From Anseranas semipalmata (taxonomy: Eukaryota > Chordata > Aves > Anseriformes > Anseranatidae): 64,000 nucleotides of DNA. Of the stretch, positions 49,641 to 62,830 are shown in pieces. Numbering within the stretch: position 1 is the stretch's first letter; every line of letters starts with the position of its first letter. Under the pieces are notes generated by a model, which was not told the origin of the DNA, did no database searches, and worked only from the letters and a program-made list of their open reading frames with translations. The stretch spans positions 62,001-126,000 of the forward strand of contig VXAA01004383.1 of NCBI GenBank assembly GCA_013399115.1, given 5' to 3'. A program made the position numbers and the translations under genes.

Positions 49641-51624
49641 TGAAAATTATGTTGAGAGTCATATCCAACAAGGATCCTCTCTTTCCTCCTTGAAGTCTTA
49701 AGAACATTACTCCTCAGTCTTTCCACAAGATTCCCAGAGATACCAATGGGGGCTCTTTATGTGGCTCTCAGCACAACATTATTCTAAAGCTATTTATAGT
49801 GCTAACTGGAACACTGAGAACATGACTCTCCTATTGAAGGCTCTGCAGACATACAAAAGGCACATTCAGTTCTGGAACATTATAGCCTAAATGAAAACAT
49901 GCCCATGTAAAAATAGCCAAAAGACTTTATATTAACTGTTATTAAAAAATGCACACACAACAAAAAATGTCCCCCAAAACCTCCTGGAAAGAAAATCGGA
50001 ATCAACACGGGGAGATGTCACTGCTTGTAAATCTCACCATCTCTCATTTTTAGGAATGCCCCTTGGTGAGGGAACTGTTAAAAGTGGTTTATAACACCCT
50101 GAGGTCAACACCATGTGTTGATACAAGATATTGCTTATTTTAAGGACAGCAAAAGGAAATCCCTGTAAGAAGCCACTGAGAGTGAGAGTGAAGCTAGAAG
50201 TCTACATAGTAAGACATCTATTTGAAAACTGCATAAACAAAAGCTAATTTATGAGGGGAGATTAACAAGGAAGAAACACTCCAGACTTCCTTCTAACTGG
50301 TGAGCCACACTAAGGTACAGACTCAGGAACACACGTACGTACTTTTTTCCAGTACCAGGCACATTTGTTCACACACTGCATTCACTAAAGGTAGTTTTCT
50401 CTGACAAGACAGCAAATGAAGTGCAACAAAAATACTCTGGCAGAAACAAAAGGGATTTTCACTATGACAGTTAAAATGATTGGAAAGTTGTGAGGCTTAC
50501 GGAAAAAGGCAATGAGAATCAAAAGACTTTGTTCTATATCCCCCTCCTTTCTTGATCTACTTTACAATCTAGTGAAAGTTTCTCTGTATTTCGGTCACTC
50601 AATTCTATTTATATTTTGCACCACAGGGAAAGAACTAGCTCTTCTTACTGTACATTTAGTTATGTCTTTGCTGCCTTTTCCGGCCAAGCAATGAACAAAG
50701 GAGGCAAGCGAAGGAAAGAAAGTATGGAGCAATAATATTTAATTGACAGTGGACTAGAGGAAAAAAAACATATCGCTTTACTCTTTGCAGAAACCGAATC
50801 CTCTGACTTGGTTTATCTTATTAATTCAGTTATGCATTAATAGCTCTACTTATATTTGGCAAGTATTTACAACTTCAGGAATATATTTTGCTTTTCTCCT
50901 TTATAAAACAAGGTTTCCAACCTGATCTGTTCTTGATCTTTCATGTTAGCTGTTATATTTTAAGATGCCTACAACCAACCTGTTGAACAAATCAAGGACT
51001 GCAATGTTCTTATCAGTGGGTCACATGAGGCTCTAGGGAGAGGGAGGCACATAACCCCTTTTTCCCTGTCTGGCTGGTGTTCAACAGCAGTCTGATAAGG
51101 GAGAAGGTACAGCTAGGGCTCATCAGATCACAACTTGCAGTTGATGAACACAAAAGTAAGAAGAAAAAAAGGTCAGGAAAAGGGAGAGAGAAAACCTGGA
51201 CTCCATCCAAACAGTAAAATGTTTTTTCCCCTTGCCTGCACACTAGAAAGTCACCTTTTCTCAACATCTGAAATCAAAAAACTTCTGTTTTTTTCTTCTT
51301 GCAACTTTCTCTAATCCTATAAACCCCCTCTATACACACCAGTCATAGAATCTCAGTTTCACAATTCAATTCCTTGCATTGTGTCTCTTCTCTGCAATCT
51401 CCTCAGGAGCTGAAAATCTCATGAATTCACTTTGTATTGTCTTGATCATGTGTTTCTCCCCCAGTGTGCGAGACTTATTTTTCCTACTTCCTTATTTCAA
51501 AGCTCAGTGACAACAGTTATTTGCTGTTCAGCACTATTATTGCACTTCTCCATGTAAAGATAAGACTCACTCCCAAGAGGTTAGGAGACTCCATTCTCCC
51601 CTGTCAGATGATAACCTACTTTAA

Positions 51625-51662
51625 CTCCTACCTTAGAGACTTTCCCTCCTACCTTAGAGACT
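51625..51662. repeat. 21-bp-period tandem duplication
   Basis: CTCCTACCTTAGAGACT (17 bp) occurs at 51625 and again at 51646, separated by TTCC. This is a two-copy tandem duplication. Confidence 0.95.
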
Positions 51663-53229
51663 AACTAGAGCTCCTCGGCAAAGCCTGAAGAAGCTTGCGG
51701 TATGTTTCTCTGGCACAAGTGATTTGCTTCTCTAACCTTGCCTTCTCCCTTATAAAACATACACTAATATCTAGCAGACTATCCAACTAACATTTTACAG
51801 AAAGTAGCTTGAAGAAAATAACAAGTAGGTGACCCTCTTTAAATGGGATGTGTAATGGCCTACGGGAGAATGCTCTGGACCAGAACCACAAAGCCCAAGA
51901 AATCAGTCCTCAGAATCTCAATCTAACTTCTAGATTCCTACCTCTCCAACACCTAAAAATTATGCTCTGGGCTGACTTTTCTAACATCTAAACCTTATGA
52001 GCCACAGACATGTTCTCTGCACGACAGTCCTTATCCAAAAGACATCCAGCACACCCAGACAGGACATCATGGCACAGCACAGAGACATGGAGGTTGCTTT
52101 CCTACAGCTGGAAGAATGGATGATAGCAGCGGCTCTGCTTTCTACAGGATCCCAGGAGCAGAGACAAATGTGTAGAGGAACAGACATGAAGAAAGAGGTG
52201 AGTAGAGCCCCCAGCCCAGACCAGCCCTCATCATGTTGAGGGCTCATCATGACATTCTTCTCTCCTCTGCTCAGGGATGTAGTAGGGCAGAATATACCTC
52301 GAGATGCAGTGGGCAGAGTACATGAAACCAGGTCTCCTGCATCCTTGTTGAGTGATCTAACCCCTACAATATTGCTAGAGAGCACCAACACCATTTTCTT
52401 TTAAGTTATGTTGTGGTAAAGAGCTATCTGTTCTTGGCTTGTTGAGTAAGAAGAAAAGCAACAGTTCGATTCCCTCCTTGCCCACACCCCCCACATTCCA
52501 GAAGAGTCCTAGTGGAGAACCCCAATTACAAGCAGACAACTAATTGTTATGTGCTGGGGGAATGGAGAAGAATATCCCATTTTTAACGTATACTCTGGCC
52601 ACATGTTTCCTATTGGCCAATTTAGTGCCCCACTGACAGTGCTGTTAGAAATCCCAACCTGAGATATATAACACTGTAGACACCCTAGGCCCAGTGTAAG
52701 AAACACTTACAGAATGGAACTGAAGTGTAACAAAACCACTTTGGAAGAAAAAATGCCATGCTGGAACACACCTAACTCAAATGCTGCACAAACACTTTCA
52801 GACCACTGCTGCCTGCTTCACAGACCTTGCTCCTTTCACGTCCCTCTTTGCCTCTGTCTGAACTTTCACTCCAGGGACAGCGTTGCTTTCTGTAGGTCTG
52901 GCCGGCAGGGATAACCCCCACAGGTATTTACATTCCTTCCAGATGAAAACTTATCTTCCCTGTCTCTATTTTCTCCTTCCCCTTGCTGTTACATAGCAGT
53001 TAACACTGCCACTTTATTACTTGTGGTAGCTCCAGATAATGTCTTGAGACGAAAATTCTGTGAAAGACCATGCACAAAATGAATGTACGCTGCACTACAG
53101 AATTAGCTAGCTGACAAGATATATATCAGACAACATACATTTATACCTATTATGTTCTATTTGTAAACATTTTTAATTGGTTTGTTTCATCTTTGTGCAA
53201 AGGACTTTATAATATGTGAGGATGTGAAG

Positions 53230-53245
53230 ATGTATGTATGTATGT
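53230..53245. repeat. Short (ATGT)n microsatellite
   Basis: Three to four ATGT units, with degenerate flanks. Confidence 0.8.
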
Positions 53246-54940
53246 GAAGAAATACACATACAAAGGAAATATGCCTTTTTAACTTATATAAATACCTTCC
53301 TTTTAACGCAATGTTAGTGACACTGAAGTCAAAATCAATGTACCATGTCTATTATATATTTCACAGTGATACAAAAGTAGGTACAGAGTTTTCAAATGTG
53401 CATACCAAATTGCCAAAGCAGGGTAAACAAAGGGGAGCTGTGAGTGTAGGTAGTTTCTGACGTTGTATTTGTAGCTGAATGACTTCTACCAGAAGCTGAG
53501 ATGCACACTATTGAAAATACAACCTTTAGGGTAGAAAGCAAGACAAACTGTGCATTAGGAGGGAGGGCTGCAAATGAACCACTGCCCTGGACCATCTGCA
53601 AGCGGGACCAGAATTTCTGATCATCTTCCAGAACTCTACTTTCCTCTCTAGTTCTATGTATATTAACTTAATGATGCATTATGTTTTACACTAATAACTG
53701 CCTTTTAATGAAGTGATGAAGAAACCTAAGTTGCACCCTCTCCCACATATTCCACTCCCCCACCCCTGCCAAAGAAAATCCAAATTATACATAGCGTCAA
53801 AATATTTATCACATGAAGAGTGGTTGCATTTTCACATTAATATTTTAAATCAGTTTTTGTCATTTTTCAACATATATATATTGAGGTAACACCACTAATT
53901 CTATAATTAAGAAAACACGATAAATGCATTCTATTATGATAGATGGATTCTAAGATTCCTATGGAAGTCTCTCAGACCTTTGAAATGTTAATAATTTGAA
54001 CTGACTTCATAAAACACTTCTTAAAAATTTCTTTCCCATTAAGACATTCAAATTTTTCCATAGAAAGAGGTTAACAGCAAGAAAGAAATGTAATATTCAT
54101 GTTAAAATGTGGTCCGTCACAGTGATCTCAGTAAACAGAAAAACATAAATGTCTGACAATATTTTCTGTCGCATTTTGAAAAAAAACAAGCTCATCAACT
54201 ACAGTCATTATCCACAATTTTTTCTACTCAGAATAAAACATTACCTACTGCTTCTGTGATGCTGAAGGATCAGAATCTAAACTGAAATCTAAAAATAATC
54301 TGCTAAGAATCATGACCTCTTTCCCTCACCCACAGAAGAAAAAAATGATATAAAGTGTTAATTCTGTCCTATGCTGATATTTTATGTGAAATGTATGTAT
54401 GTTTTATGACTGCTCTTCCTTTCCTGAAAGGCCTGTTCAAAATAAGGAGGAAGAACAATTTTTCTAGTGCTTAAAACCAATAATGGAAACTTGATTAGGG
54501 TTATTAAAAAACAAGATACCATATAATGCTGAACAACATTTTTGTTGTTTTCTCTTCAATCCTCCAGCCATTTATTTTATCCAGCACAAAACTTTAATCA
54601 TGGCCTGTCATTTTTCTACCAATATTCAATGTCACTGTGTTATACTTAAATTATCTCCACTGGAAACACAAAATGATAGACTGCCGCAGCTGATGCTTTT
54701 CACTTTGATTCTTAATGCAAGGTGGGTGCCAGAATGGTAACTGACATGTCAAATGCAGGAAATCAACTAATTTACAAGGGAAGGAGGAAGGCACCTTGTA
54801 GGAAGAATTTACTACCCAATTTAGTCCCTACATTTACTGTACAGTTTATTTTTACTATATTACCTAATCCATAATGTAAAAATTTACTGCGTGCTTTTAG
54901 GACTATTTATTTCTCTTAAAAAAAAGGTATACAGTAATGG

Positions 54941-54961
54941 TCCTCCACCTCCACCTCCACT
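54941..54961. repeat. (CCTCCA)n short tandem repeat
   Basis: About three hexamer units. Confidence 0.85.
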
Positions 54962-56079
54962 GAAACATAAATTATAAATAGTCTATTCTAAGAGTGAAAA
55001 ACTTAACTCTGATAGATGAGGAAAAAGCGATCAGGGAATTCTTCCTATTAAGCAGGCCATAAAGCCAGCTTCTCAACCATAGTTTATCATTCACCTCATT
55101 CATAATCTGATAAAGAACCTTCAAGTTTGGTACTAACACTGATAACTCAGTCTGCATCCTGCTCGTCTTTGGCCTCTGCAATAACAGCAAAGGCCACAAT
55201 GTCAGTAAACATTTGGATTTTTTTTGACTGGATGGGAATTGCTGGAATGAGATTTTTTTTTTTCTGCACTGTTTAATATCTGATCCCAAATGAGATTTAA
55301 AGGAGGGGCATGATTAGCCCCAGTTTTAGAAAGCATGCATCTTGGGATCCATGCATTCATCTAGGGTCTGTTCAAACCACTGAGCTGCTGCAGAAGCCTA
55401 AATACTATCACGAACTTGATAGAATTTGAACTCACAGTAAGTTCAAATTCTAGTGACTTCCACTGAAATTCAGTGGCTTTCAAAGCCACAACCAGTTCTA
55501 ACCCAAGAAAATACATTTGTTTCCAAAAGCATGCAATGGGAAGAAAGCACAGCATTTGAATTGAGGCCACATTCTCAGCTGTCATAAATCCATGCTGTTG
55601 CAATAGCAGCTATGTCTATTTATACCAACAGAAGAATGCATTCTTATCGCAAACCAATTAGAATAATGAGCCTGATCTCTTATTGTTTATTACAGTCTCT
55701 GACCACAAGTGGTAGGAAGCATATAAAAGGAATTTACAATTCTCCTATGTTTATTTTTTATTCACCTCTGTTCTCGAATATAAAAAGCCACAGTTTATAA
55801 TATATTCCCTCTCTGAAAGGGCAACAGATTTAGAATTTCAGTGTCAAGTGAATTTGGGAACATGAATCATCTTGTGTACTGCTGACTGAGCAGGAATTAA
55901 GCATACGTAATGATAAAAAAAAAAAAAAAAAACAGGGCAAAGAAATGCCCTTTTAGAAGAGATAAAATCAGGAGAGAACATATTCTCACCATTTAGGAAT
56001 GTACCTTGAAATTCATCCTTTGTAACCAGGAAGACACACCTGGAAATATGAGAGTTGGCCAAATACTGATGTCAGCAGT

Positions 56080-56345
56080 CGCATGCTTCCGGAGCTCCCC
56101 TAGAAGGTCTGAGGGCACGATACGAGCTGCTGTAGCTGCAGGGTCGAACAAGGTCAAAAGAGTCAAATCCTGTTCTGGCTCTAAAAGAGCAGGGCGGAAA
56201 GAGCAGGGCCTACAGATCCTCCCTGCTTGGACCCTGTCAGCCACAACACAGCCTGGGTGCTCTGCGCTGCTGCTGACAGCGTGCTGGGGCCTGCACATCC
56301 TCCCAGGCTGGCAGTGTGCTCCCCGCAGTGAGCACGTTCAGTAAC
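56080..56345. other. GC-rich islet in AT-rich intron
   Basis: This stretch with many CpG and CTG/CAG runs stands out against the surrounding AT-rich intron. Open frames exist on both strands (56006-56344 plus; 55993-56298 minus) without recognised homology. AAGAGCAGGGC is repeated at close spacing near 56180-56210. It could be an old transposon piece, a regulatory element or an unrecognised exon. Confidence 0.35.
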
Positions 56346-58630
56346 GAATGCTTCCAAATGCTAGAGGGAAAGACTGTTCCAGTTGCATGCAAGATAGAGC
56401 TACCCTACATCTTCATACTCAGGCTATGCAGGTGGTGATACTTCAGTTATTTTCTACTGGTTTAATTACCATGATGCTTGTATCTAAAGGGCCAGTCAGG
56501 ACTTTGTGATAAGTGTTGTCCAAACATAGGATAGATCATTTAACTCTACCACTGGACAGCAGGCAGGCAATGTCAGATATCTGTCCTCATCTTCCTTGAT
56601 CTCTCTACACTCATTACTACTGTTGATGGAAATCCTGCTTGTGAGAGATGACAAAGCTTTTGAGAAATGCACAAACTGGTTTTGAGTCTTGCCTGCAGGG
56701 ATGCACTCTAAAACAGTAGCAGTAGGAAAATACACGTCCACCTCTGAACAATTTTTTCACCAAGTTCAAAAGGGAGCAGGTCTTTCTTGCTACTTATATG
56801 CAACCACCAGGGAACAACCTGGTAAGAGAGCATAAGCTGAATGTCACAGACACAGAGGTGACAAACGGCTTTGTACATCCCTCCCTCCCCCATCACATAA
56901 TCATATATCCACAACCGAGAAAGGTTTGCATGAAAATTGCTCACAGAGAAGACAAGAGCTGGGCAGAGCTGGGCAAAGCACAGGTGATGGTGCTGGGCAA
57001 AGAGAAGTACTTTGAAGAGTTTACAGCCATGATGCACTCACCTTTATCTAAGTAAAAATTAAAAGACTGAGAAAAGTCTCACAAAATTACTGGAAACAGT
57101 ATCCTGCTTAACTGGATGCTTTTAATTGATTTATCAAATTCAATCCCTAGTTTCTGGAATACCTCTCACCTGATACTAAGCTCTTACTAAACATCTGCAA
57201 ACAATGCTAGCACATTTTCTCCATTATCTGGATGAGAAGATGAAACCGTCGTCCTTTAGCTTGACAGAGCTTCCAATGGTAACTCCTCAGCAGCTACAGC
57301 ACATACATCCTATTCTTCCCAGAGAATGCAGAATCAAGTTCATGGTCTTGGACCTTATCTTCAAATATCCTCTGAAAATCAGAGCATGAGGTCAGTTGCT
57401 GAACACACTCTTTTTGAAGCAAGTGGAGCTTTCATCTCACAGCCAAAGCCTCTCCGCATAGGAAACGGTAAACTATTATAACAAAATAACCAAAGCTTAT
57501 TGCTTTAACCTTCCCTTCATTAATGCAAATATACACTAGCACAGACATCTACAAGGAAAACCGTACAGGTTTCCAGGTCAAAATGCCAATGCAGCCTACT
57601 CTCAGGGAAGAGGAAGCCAGTATGACTGATGTTAGTCATGTCAGACATCCAGCACTCACAGCATGGGATCCTCTCACATTCATGAGTATTACTGATTAAA
57701 AAACAAACAAAAAAATGATTAATTTGAATTACAAACTCTTAATAAAATTCACATAATTCAGTCAAATAGAAAGAGATGAAAAAACATGGAAGAGCACAAG
57801 TGACTGACAAAAAAAAAAAAAAAAAGAAATCATTACTTCTGCTCCAAAATTGAGAAGTCTCAGTACACCAAAGCAGTAAAGTAATGCAGAATTACTGATT
57901 CTTGATGAGGCAAGAGTTTGCAGCATAGAGGACTACCACAACATTAATGAGTTTCAGCAGATTGTTGAACTGTAGCTTTGTAGACATGACTGACCAGCAC
58001 CAGAACAATGCGGCGTACAAAAAAGGCATACAGAAGAAGAAAAGATCCTAACAAAATACACAATTACTAACCATCTAGAGAGTCTGTGAACTTTCAGCAC
58101 ATTTTCTTTTTAAGCAAGGGCAATACTTTCTGTTTTCAGAAGGGGAGACCCAGCCTTGCCCTTGGATGATTTTTGCTATGCTAAGTATAAAATGAATGGA
58201 AGACAAAGAGCCTGGAGGGAAGGAGAGGGGCGGGGGGGGATCTTTCTCATGAATAAGCAGCAAAATCCTCTGTCACCTTGTCTTTGCTAATGCTGCACAC
58301 TAACTACTGAAGTTAATTCAGTTACTTAAAAAAAAAAAACTAGCCTGGATGAAATCTGAATTAATATGGACAGAGAGTTACTAAAGGCTGTGTGACTATG
58401 CGCATTGTTTTTTCTAAAGCTTTAAGAGACACTGGAAACTGGCCCCAAATCTGACCTCATTTTTTTTTTCCTAAAAAGATCTAGTTTCAATGCTGAGATT
58501 AGACTTAAAAGGAACAGATCTTTCCCCTACTTATCATAAATCAGTACCATTACGTACCAGTTTCCCCACCTCCCAATTAAAAACATAAAAAGAAATCAGT
58601 ATTTGTGACCATGCATTCTTGAACTAGCAA

Positions 58631-58667
58631 AACATAATAAAATAAAATAAAAATAAATAAATAAAAG
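58631..58667. repeat. (AAAAT)/(AAAT)n simple repeat
   Basis: A run of AATAAAATAAAATAAAAATAA-type units. Confidence 0.9.
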
Positions 58668-58776
58668 GAAAGATGAAAAGGCAATGAAAATTGCAAAGTT
58701 TGCAGTTCTTGTGCTGTTCTTCAATTTACCATTTTATATAGAAGCCAAACATGAATTTAAAAATGTTCTGGGCACA

Positions 58777-58844
58777 ATATATATATATATANNNNNNNNN
58801 NNNNNNNNNNNNNNNNNNNNNNNNNNNNNNNNNNNNNNNNNNNN
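58777..58844. repeat. (AT)n run ending in an assembly gap
   Basis: About seven AT units run directly into 53 N (58792-58844). The gap probably reflects an unresolved microsatellite. Confidence 0.9.
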
Positions 58845-61198
58845 ATTCTCCACTAGGACTTAACGAGGAAAAGTAAAATTCGTGTACGTCCCCTTTCCCC
58901 CAGTCATATGTTGGACCTGAAAGCCTCCCCATCACATCCCTCCTCTTCTGCAAAGAGCCCTTTCCACACCTCAGCCAGCAGGTTCTTACTTGGGAATCAA
59001 AACAAAGTCCTTCTCCACTAGCAGCAAGCACTCTCTTCACCTCTGCAGAGCCAGAAGATCCTTGTTGCTGACACAAAAGACATGGTGGGTTCCACCAGTG
59101 CAATTATCTCCTATCTTGTGAAGGCCACAGACAGGAGCAATGGTCTTTTTATTTTCTCACTTGGTGGAAGAAGAAGATCGCATTCTTTGCCCTCCCTCAT
59201 TTTTACTGCCCATGCAACTTGTATTTATCTACAGATGAGTGCAAATATTGGTTCTACCACTGCTGAAAGACACAAGTGAGAGGTTGGGAACCAAGAGCTG
59301 CATCCTGGAAGAAGACATGAGTTTGTCTACAAAGGATCTCCACCATGGGACCAGATCACCATGAAGATGAAATGCACATTATGCTGGGGAGACATGATTA
59401 CAAGCTTTCATCTGCTGCACTTCCAGAGAGATTATTTCAGTTTCTACCCCCTGTGGGTTTTAGCTACACTTTCCACATCCAGAAACAAAAAGAACAGCAA
59501 AGATCCTCCCCTTTCCTCCAGCCCCAGTTAATCCAGGCTAATCCATTTCCATGAAGCAATACCATCACATTTCTCATGAGGTTATTTAAATTTAAATTTA
59601 CTAAGTATTTCCAAGATACTGTGTGCTGGCAGGACATTGCAGACATTTTCAAATATATTGCAAGTGATTGTGAAGTCAATAAGAACATTTAATGAGAATC
59701 TGTGCTGTGGTCATGCAGTCTAAGATATCCTGAAAAATAATCTGCTGTTTTAAGGATAAAAATAGGTTTTCTGTGAATTAAGTGCATTTTCATATTTCTA
59801 CTTTCTGACACTTTTTTTTGCCCTCAGTGACATACAGAGAGGAGATAACACAAAAATAAGAGTTCTAAGGAATGAAGTTGGAAACAAAATGAAGAAGGTA
59901 AGAATAAAATTTAAAAAGTGGAAATAAGACAAGGAAGGGGGAGAGAGAAATAAAAATAGAGACCAGGAGGTGAATCAGAAAGCCCTCTCTCCAGGAATGC
60001 TACCTTCAAGAAAAGCAAACAAGAAAGCAGACAAATGTTTAAAGTGGAGGGAAAAACAAAAAGAGTTAGAAAGTTTACTTAACTTTTTATTTTTTGTTAA
60101 TCGGATTCACCATTGCGTGAACTAAATTTTCACAATTACTCATAAAAGAAGACCTATCTCCTAAATAAGGCTGGGCTAGTACAGCAAGCAAAAAATACCT
60201 GTAATTTATTAGCTAGCACACTTAGTAGTTTGCTTTTCATTATCCACAGCTCATTTTATTCATGAATATTTTGGGTGAGCAAACTTCCCCTCACTAGAAT
60301 ACTACCAATACAAAAGATCAGTGGGATAACAAAGCAGCTTGAATATTGTTTCTGAATATTGAGTGGGAGCAACTCTGCATATATACTCTGTCTTCGCTAT
60401 TTTTTCCCTCCCCTACAGAAATCTATTCAAAACGCTATTTTTGTTCAGTTCTTGTTACCAGTTACATAGCTGAAGTGATAATCCTTCAGTTCATGATATT
60501 ATGACCTTTCCACAGCAAGTAAGCGCAATGACATAAGTTGTTGTTTTCAGGCTGGAAAAGAATATCAGGAAAACATAAGCCTTTAAGAAACAATAATCCT
60601 GTTTTCATGACAGTGTCTCTCATGTAAACTGAAAAATAAGGTGTCTGAAACAAAGAGAATGTACTGTTCAGAACAAGGAGAATCGATTTTTCAAAGAAAA
60701 GTGTTCAATTGTCCCCATGTGTGTTTGGTGACACTGCAATGTTTTTTAAACATTACTGAACCCAGACAAGTTTTTTTGCTGGTGGTGGTGGTTGAAGGCT
60801 TTCTGGGAACCCATCAGTATGACAGAACTATACAACATGTTAAAAAGAGACTGTTCTACTCCAAAGAACAGCAAAAGACATTTGAGGCAGAATGCCCTCA
60901 GATGTCACAGAAGAGTGCAATTTCCTTCCGATTTTGCAAATCTGATAACTTATTTCCATGTTCACTTCCAGTGGCACCAACTTCTAACCATGTTCCCAAT
61001 TTTCAACATTTAAGATAATCACACAGGGCCTAGTCCTACAGCCCTTTGTAACAAAGGCAGGCAACACAAGTGATTGCACTGACATGCACAAGCACTTTTT
61101 CAGGTAGATAAGAATCATTCATAAGCAACAGCTTAAAGTCACGGGCAAACAACACTTTTTGGGAAACTAACCTCATATATTCAATGTTATATTAAAAA

Positions 61199-61222
61199 AT
61201 ATATATATATATGTATATATAT
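61199..61222. repeat. (AT)n microsatellite
   Basis: An AT dinucleotide run with one G interruption. Confidence 0.95.
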
Positions 61223-62519
61223 CCCACACAGACAAGAACAGTAGAGAAGTTGTAACTAGATGACACAGAGCTATCCATCCACAAGGACACTTGGCCCTTT
61301 CAACATTCTCTGAGCTCTAAGGCCATCAGCCATATGAAACACTGTCCCCTCGGTGTGCTATTGAGAGCAGTCATATCCAGCTCTGCTCTCAAAAACATTT
61401 CTGAAACTTAGTATGTTATAAAGGAGACCTGAGACATGCTATGTAAACTAACACAATGAACAATAGGGGAAGAGAATGACTGTTTTAAGACCATTCATTT
61501 TCAAGTAAACTGGAATGTGATGCATTAGCAATTAATGCTGAATTGTTCTGTTACGGTATGGGAGCCTCAGGACACTGGAGGTCTTGTCTGAAGGGATGCA
61601 GCTCAATGCAGATGACATTCAAACGCATTTAAAACATCGCCTGCATGAGAAAACCACAGATTTCCTTTACAGGAATGCAAGTCATGCTGAACACACAATC
61701 CCCTTCACACTCCAGTGAACAAGAAGCTGTGCACATGAGCACACCTTACAGCAGGGTAGGACTCCACACTTCCTGTGCTGGGCACCCATGAGTTGAAAAA
61801 AGCCACCAGTAAAATGAAAACAAACGTTGCTGAGTAGAAAACGAACCAGGACAAATAGCAACAGAGAATCAATTAAAGAAGAAAGGTTTTACATACATTT
61901 GCAAAGCTACAAGGTGCTGTATAATTCAACAATCAATAATGGCAAAGCACAGGCATTGCAATATTACATCTTACTAGCAGGCGTTTCTTACTAGCATTTA
62001 TTTCCCCATTCTTGCAGAGTAACACGGAAAATAGCTCAATAAAACACCTTTGTGTAATTGTCACCAGTTATTCCTGAAAAATATTATTCCCCCAAAATAA
62101 TTTCATGATTCCTATCTGGGAATTAGAAACAGCAACTAAAAAGCCACGGTTTTGTGATGAATGGAAGTCACAGGATAATCTTTCGAGGCTTGCAGAAGAG
62201 TACAATCACATTAAATTCCCTCAGCTCAAGAAATGTCATCTTTACATTGGCTGGTACAAAAAAATTGTTTCCAGCCTGAGGCAGTTATGATAAGGGATTT
62301 AGAAGCCATCACCATGTGGGCCACGAGATACAAAGGAATGCATCACTGCATATAAAGCGTCTCTTGCTCACAATTTCGGAGCTAATGTTCTCACAGCTGT
62401 GTATGACTTAGACCAGCTGGGAAGAAGAAAGGGACTAAATGAGTCACTAGAAGTATCCAGTATTTTGTCTAACCTGTGTTTAACACTACTGCAGCAGAAC
62501 TGTTGGTAAGCAAAATAAG

Positions 62520-62830
62520 ATCAGATGATGATACAGCACAGGACGGGGCGGTGTGTTCTCTCGGAAGCAACAGAAAATGCACAGTCTTTAGGGGGAGGTG
62601 GGCAAAGATGGCCTTTCAGGCATATCTGTGCACTGCTGCGATGCTGCCGCCAGCTGAAACAGCCCTCAGTGCAACCGAGGTGGGTCACGGGTTACAAAGA
62701 ATTACCGCAGGCCATCTGGCACTCCCGAACATGCCTGTGCTGCTGTGTGTATGAGGGGGAGAAGCCCTTGGAAAGCCTTACTGGCAGCCTGAGCGCAGCA
62801 ACTCTCCTCTAGCAGACGCCAGGCTTTCTG
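62520..62830. other. GC-rich islet in intron
   Basis: The segment is higher in GC and CpG than its flanks (GGACGGGGCGGTG, GCTGCGATGCTGCCGCC). Overlapping open frames cross it on both strands with no family signature. No DISC1 homology was seen. Confidence 0.3.

Noticed and set aside
51342..51356. TCATAGAATCTCAG, resembling a CR1 tail
   Set aside because: There is only one imperfect unit and no adjacent CR1 body on either side.
55095..55175. 81-nt minus-strand exon-like segment with acceptor TTGCTGTTATTGCAG and donor GAG|GTGAAT, open in one frame (RPKTSRMQTELS...)
   Set aside because: Splicing into DISC1 between exons 10 and 11 requires a different phase, and in that phase it meets a stop. 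The peptide does not match DISC1. It could only be a poison exon or chance.
60641..61018. 125-codon plus-strand open frame
   Set aside because: No homology recognised. It is intronic, antisense to DISC1, and a nested frame overlaps it.
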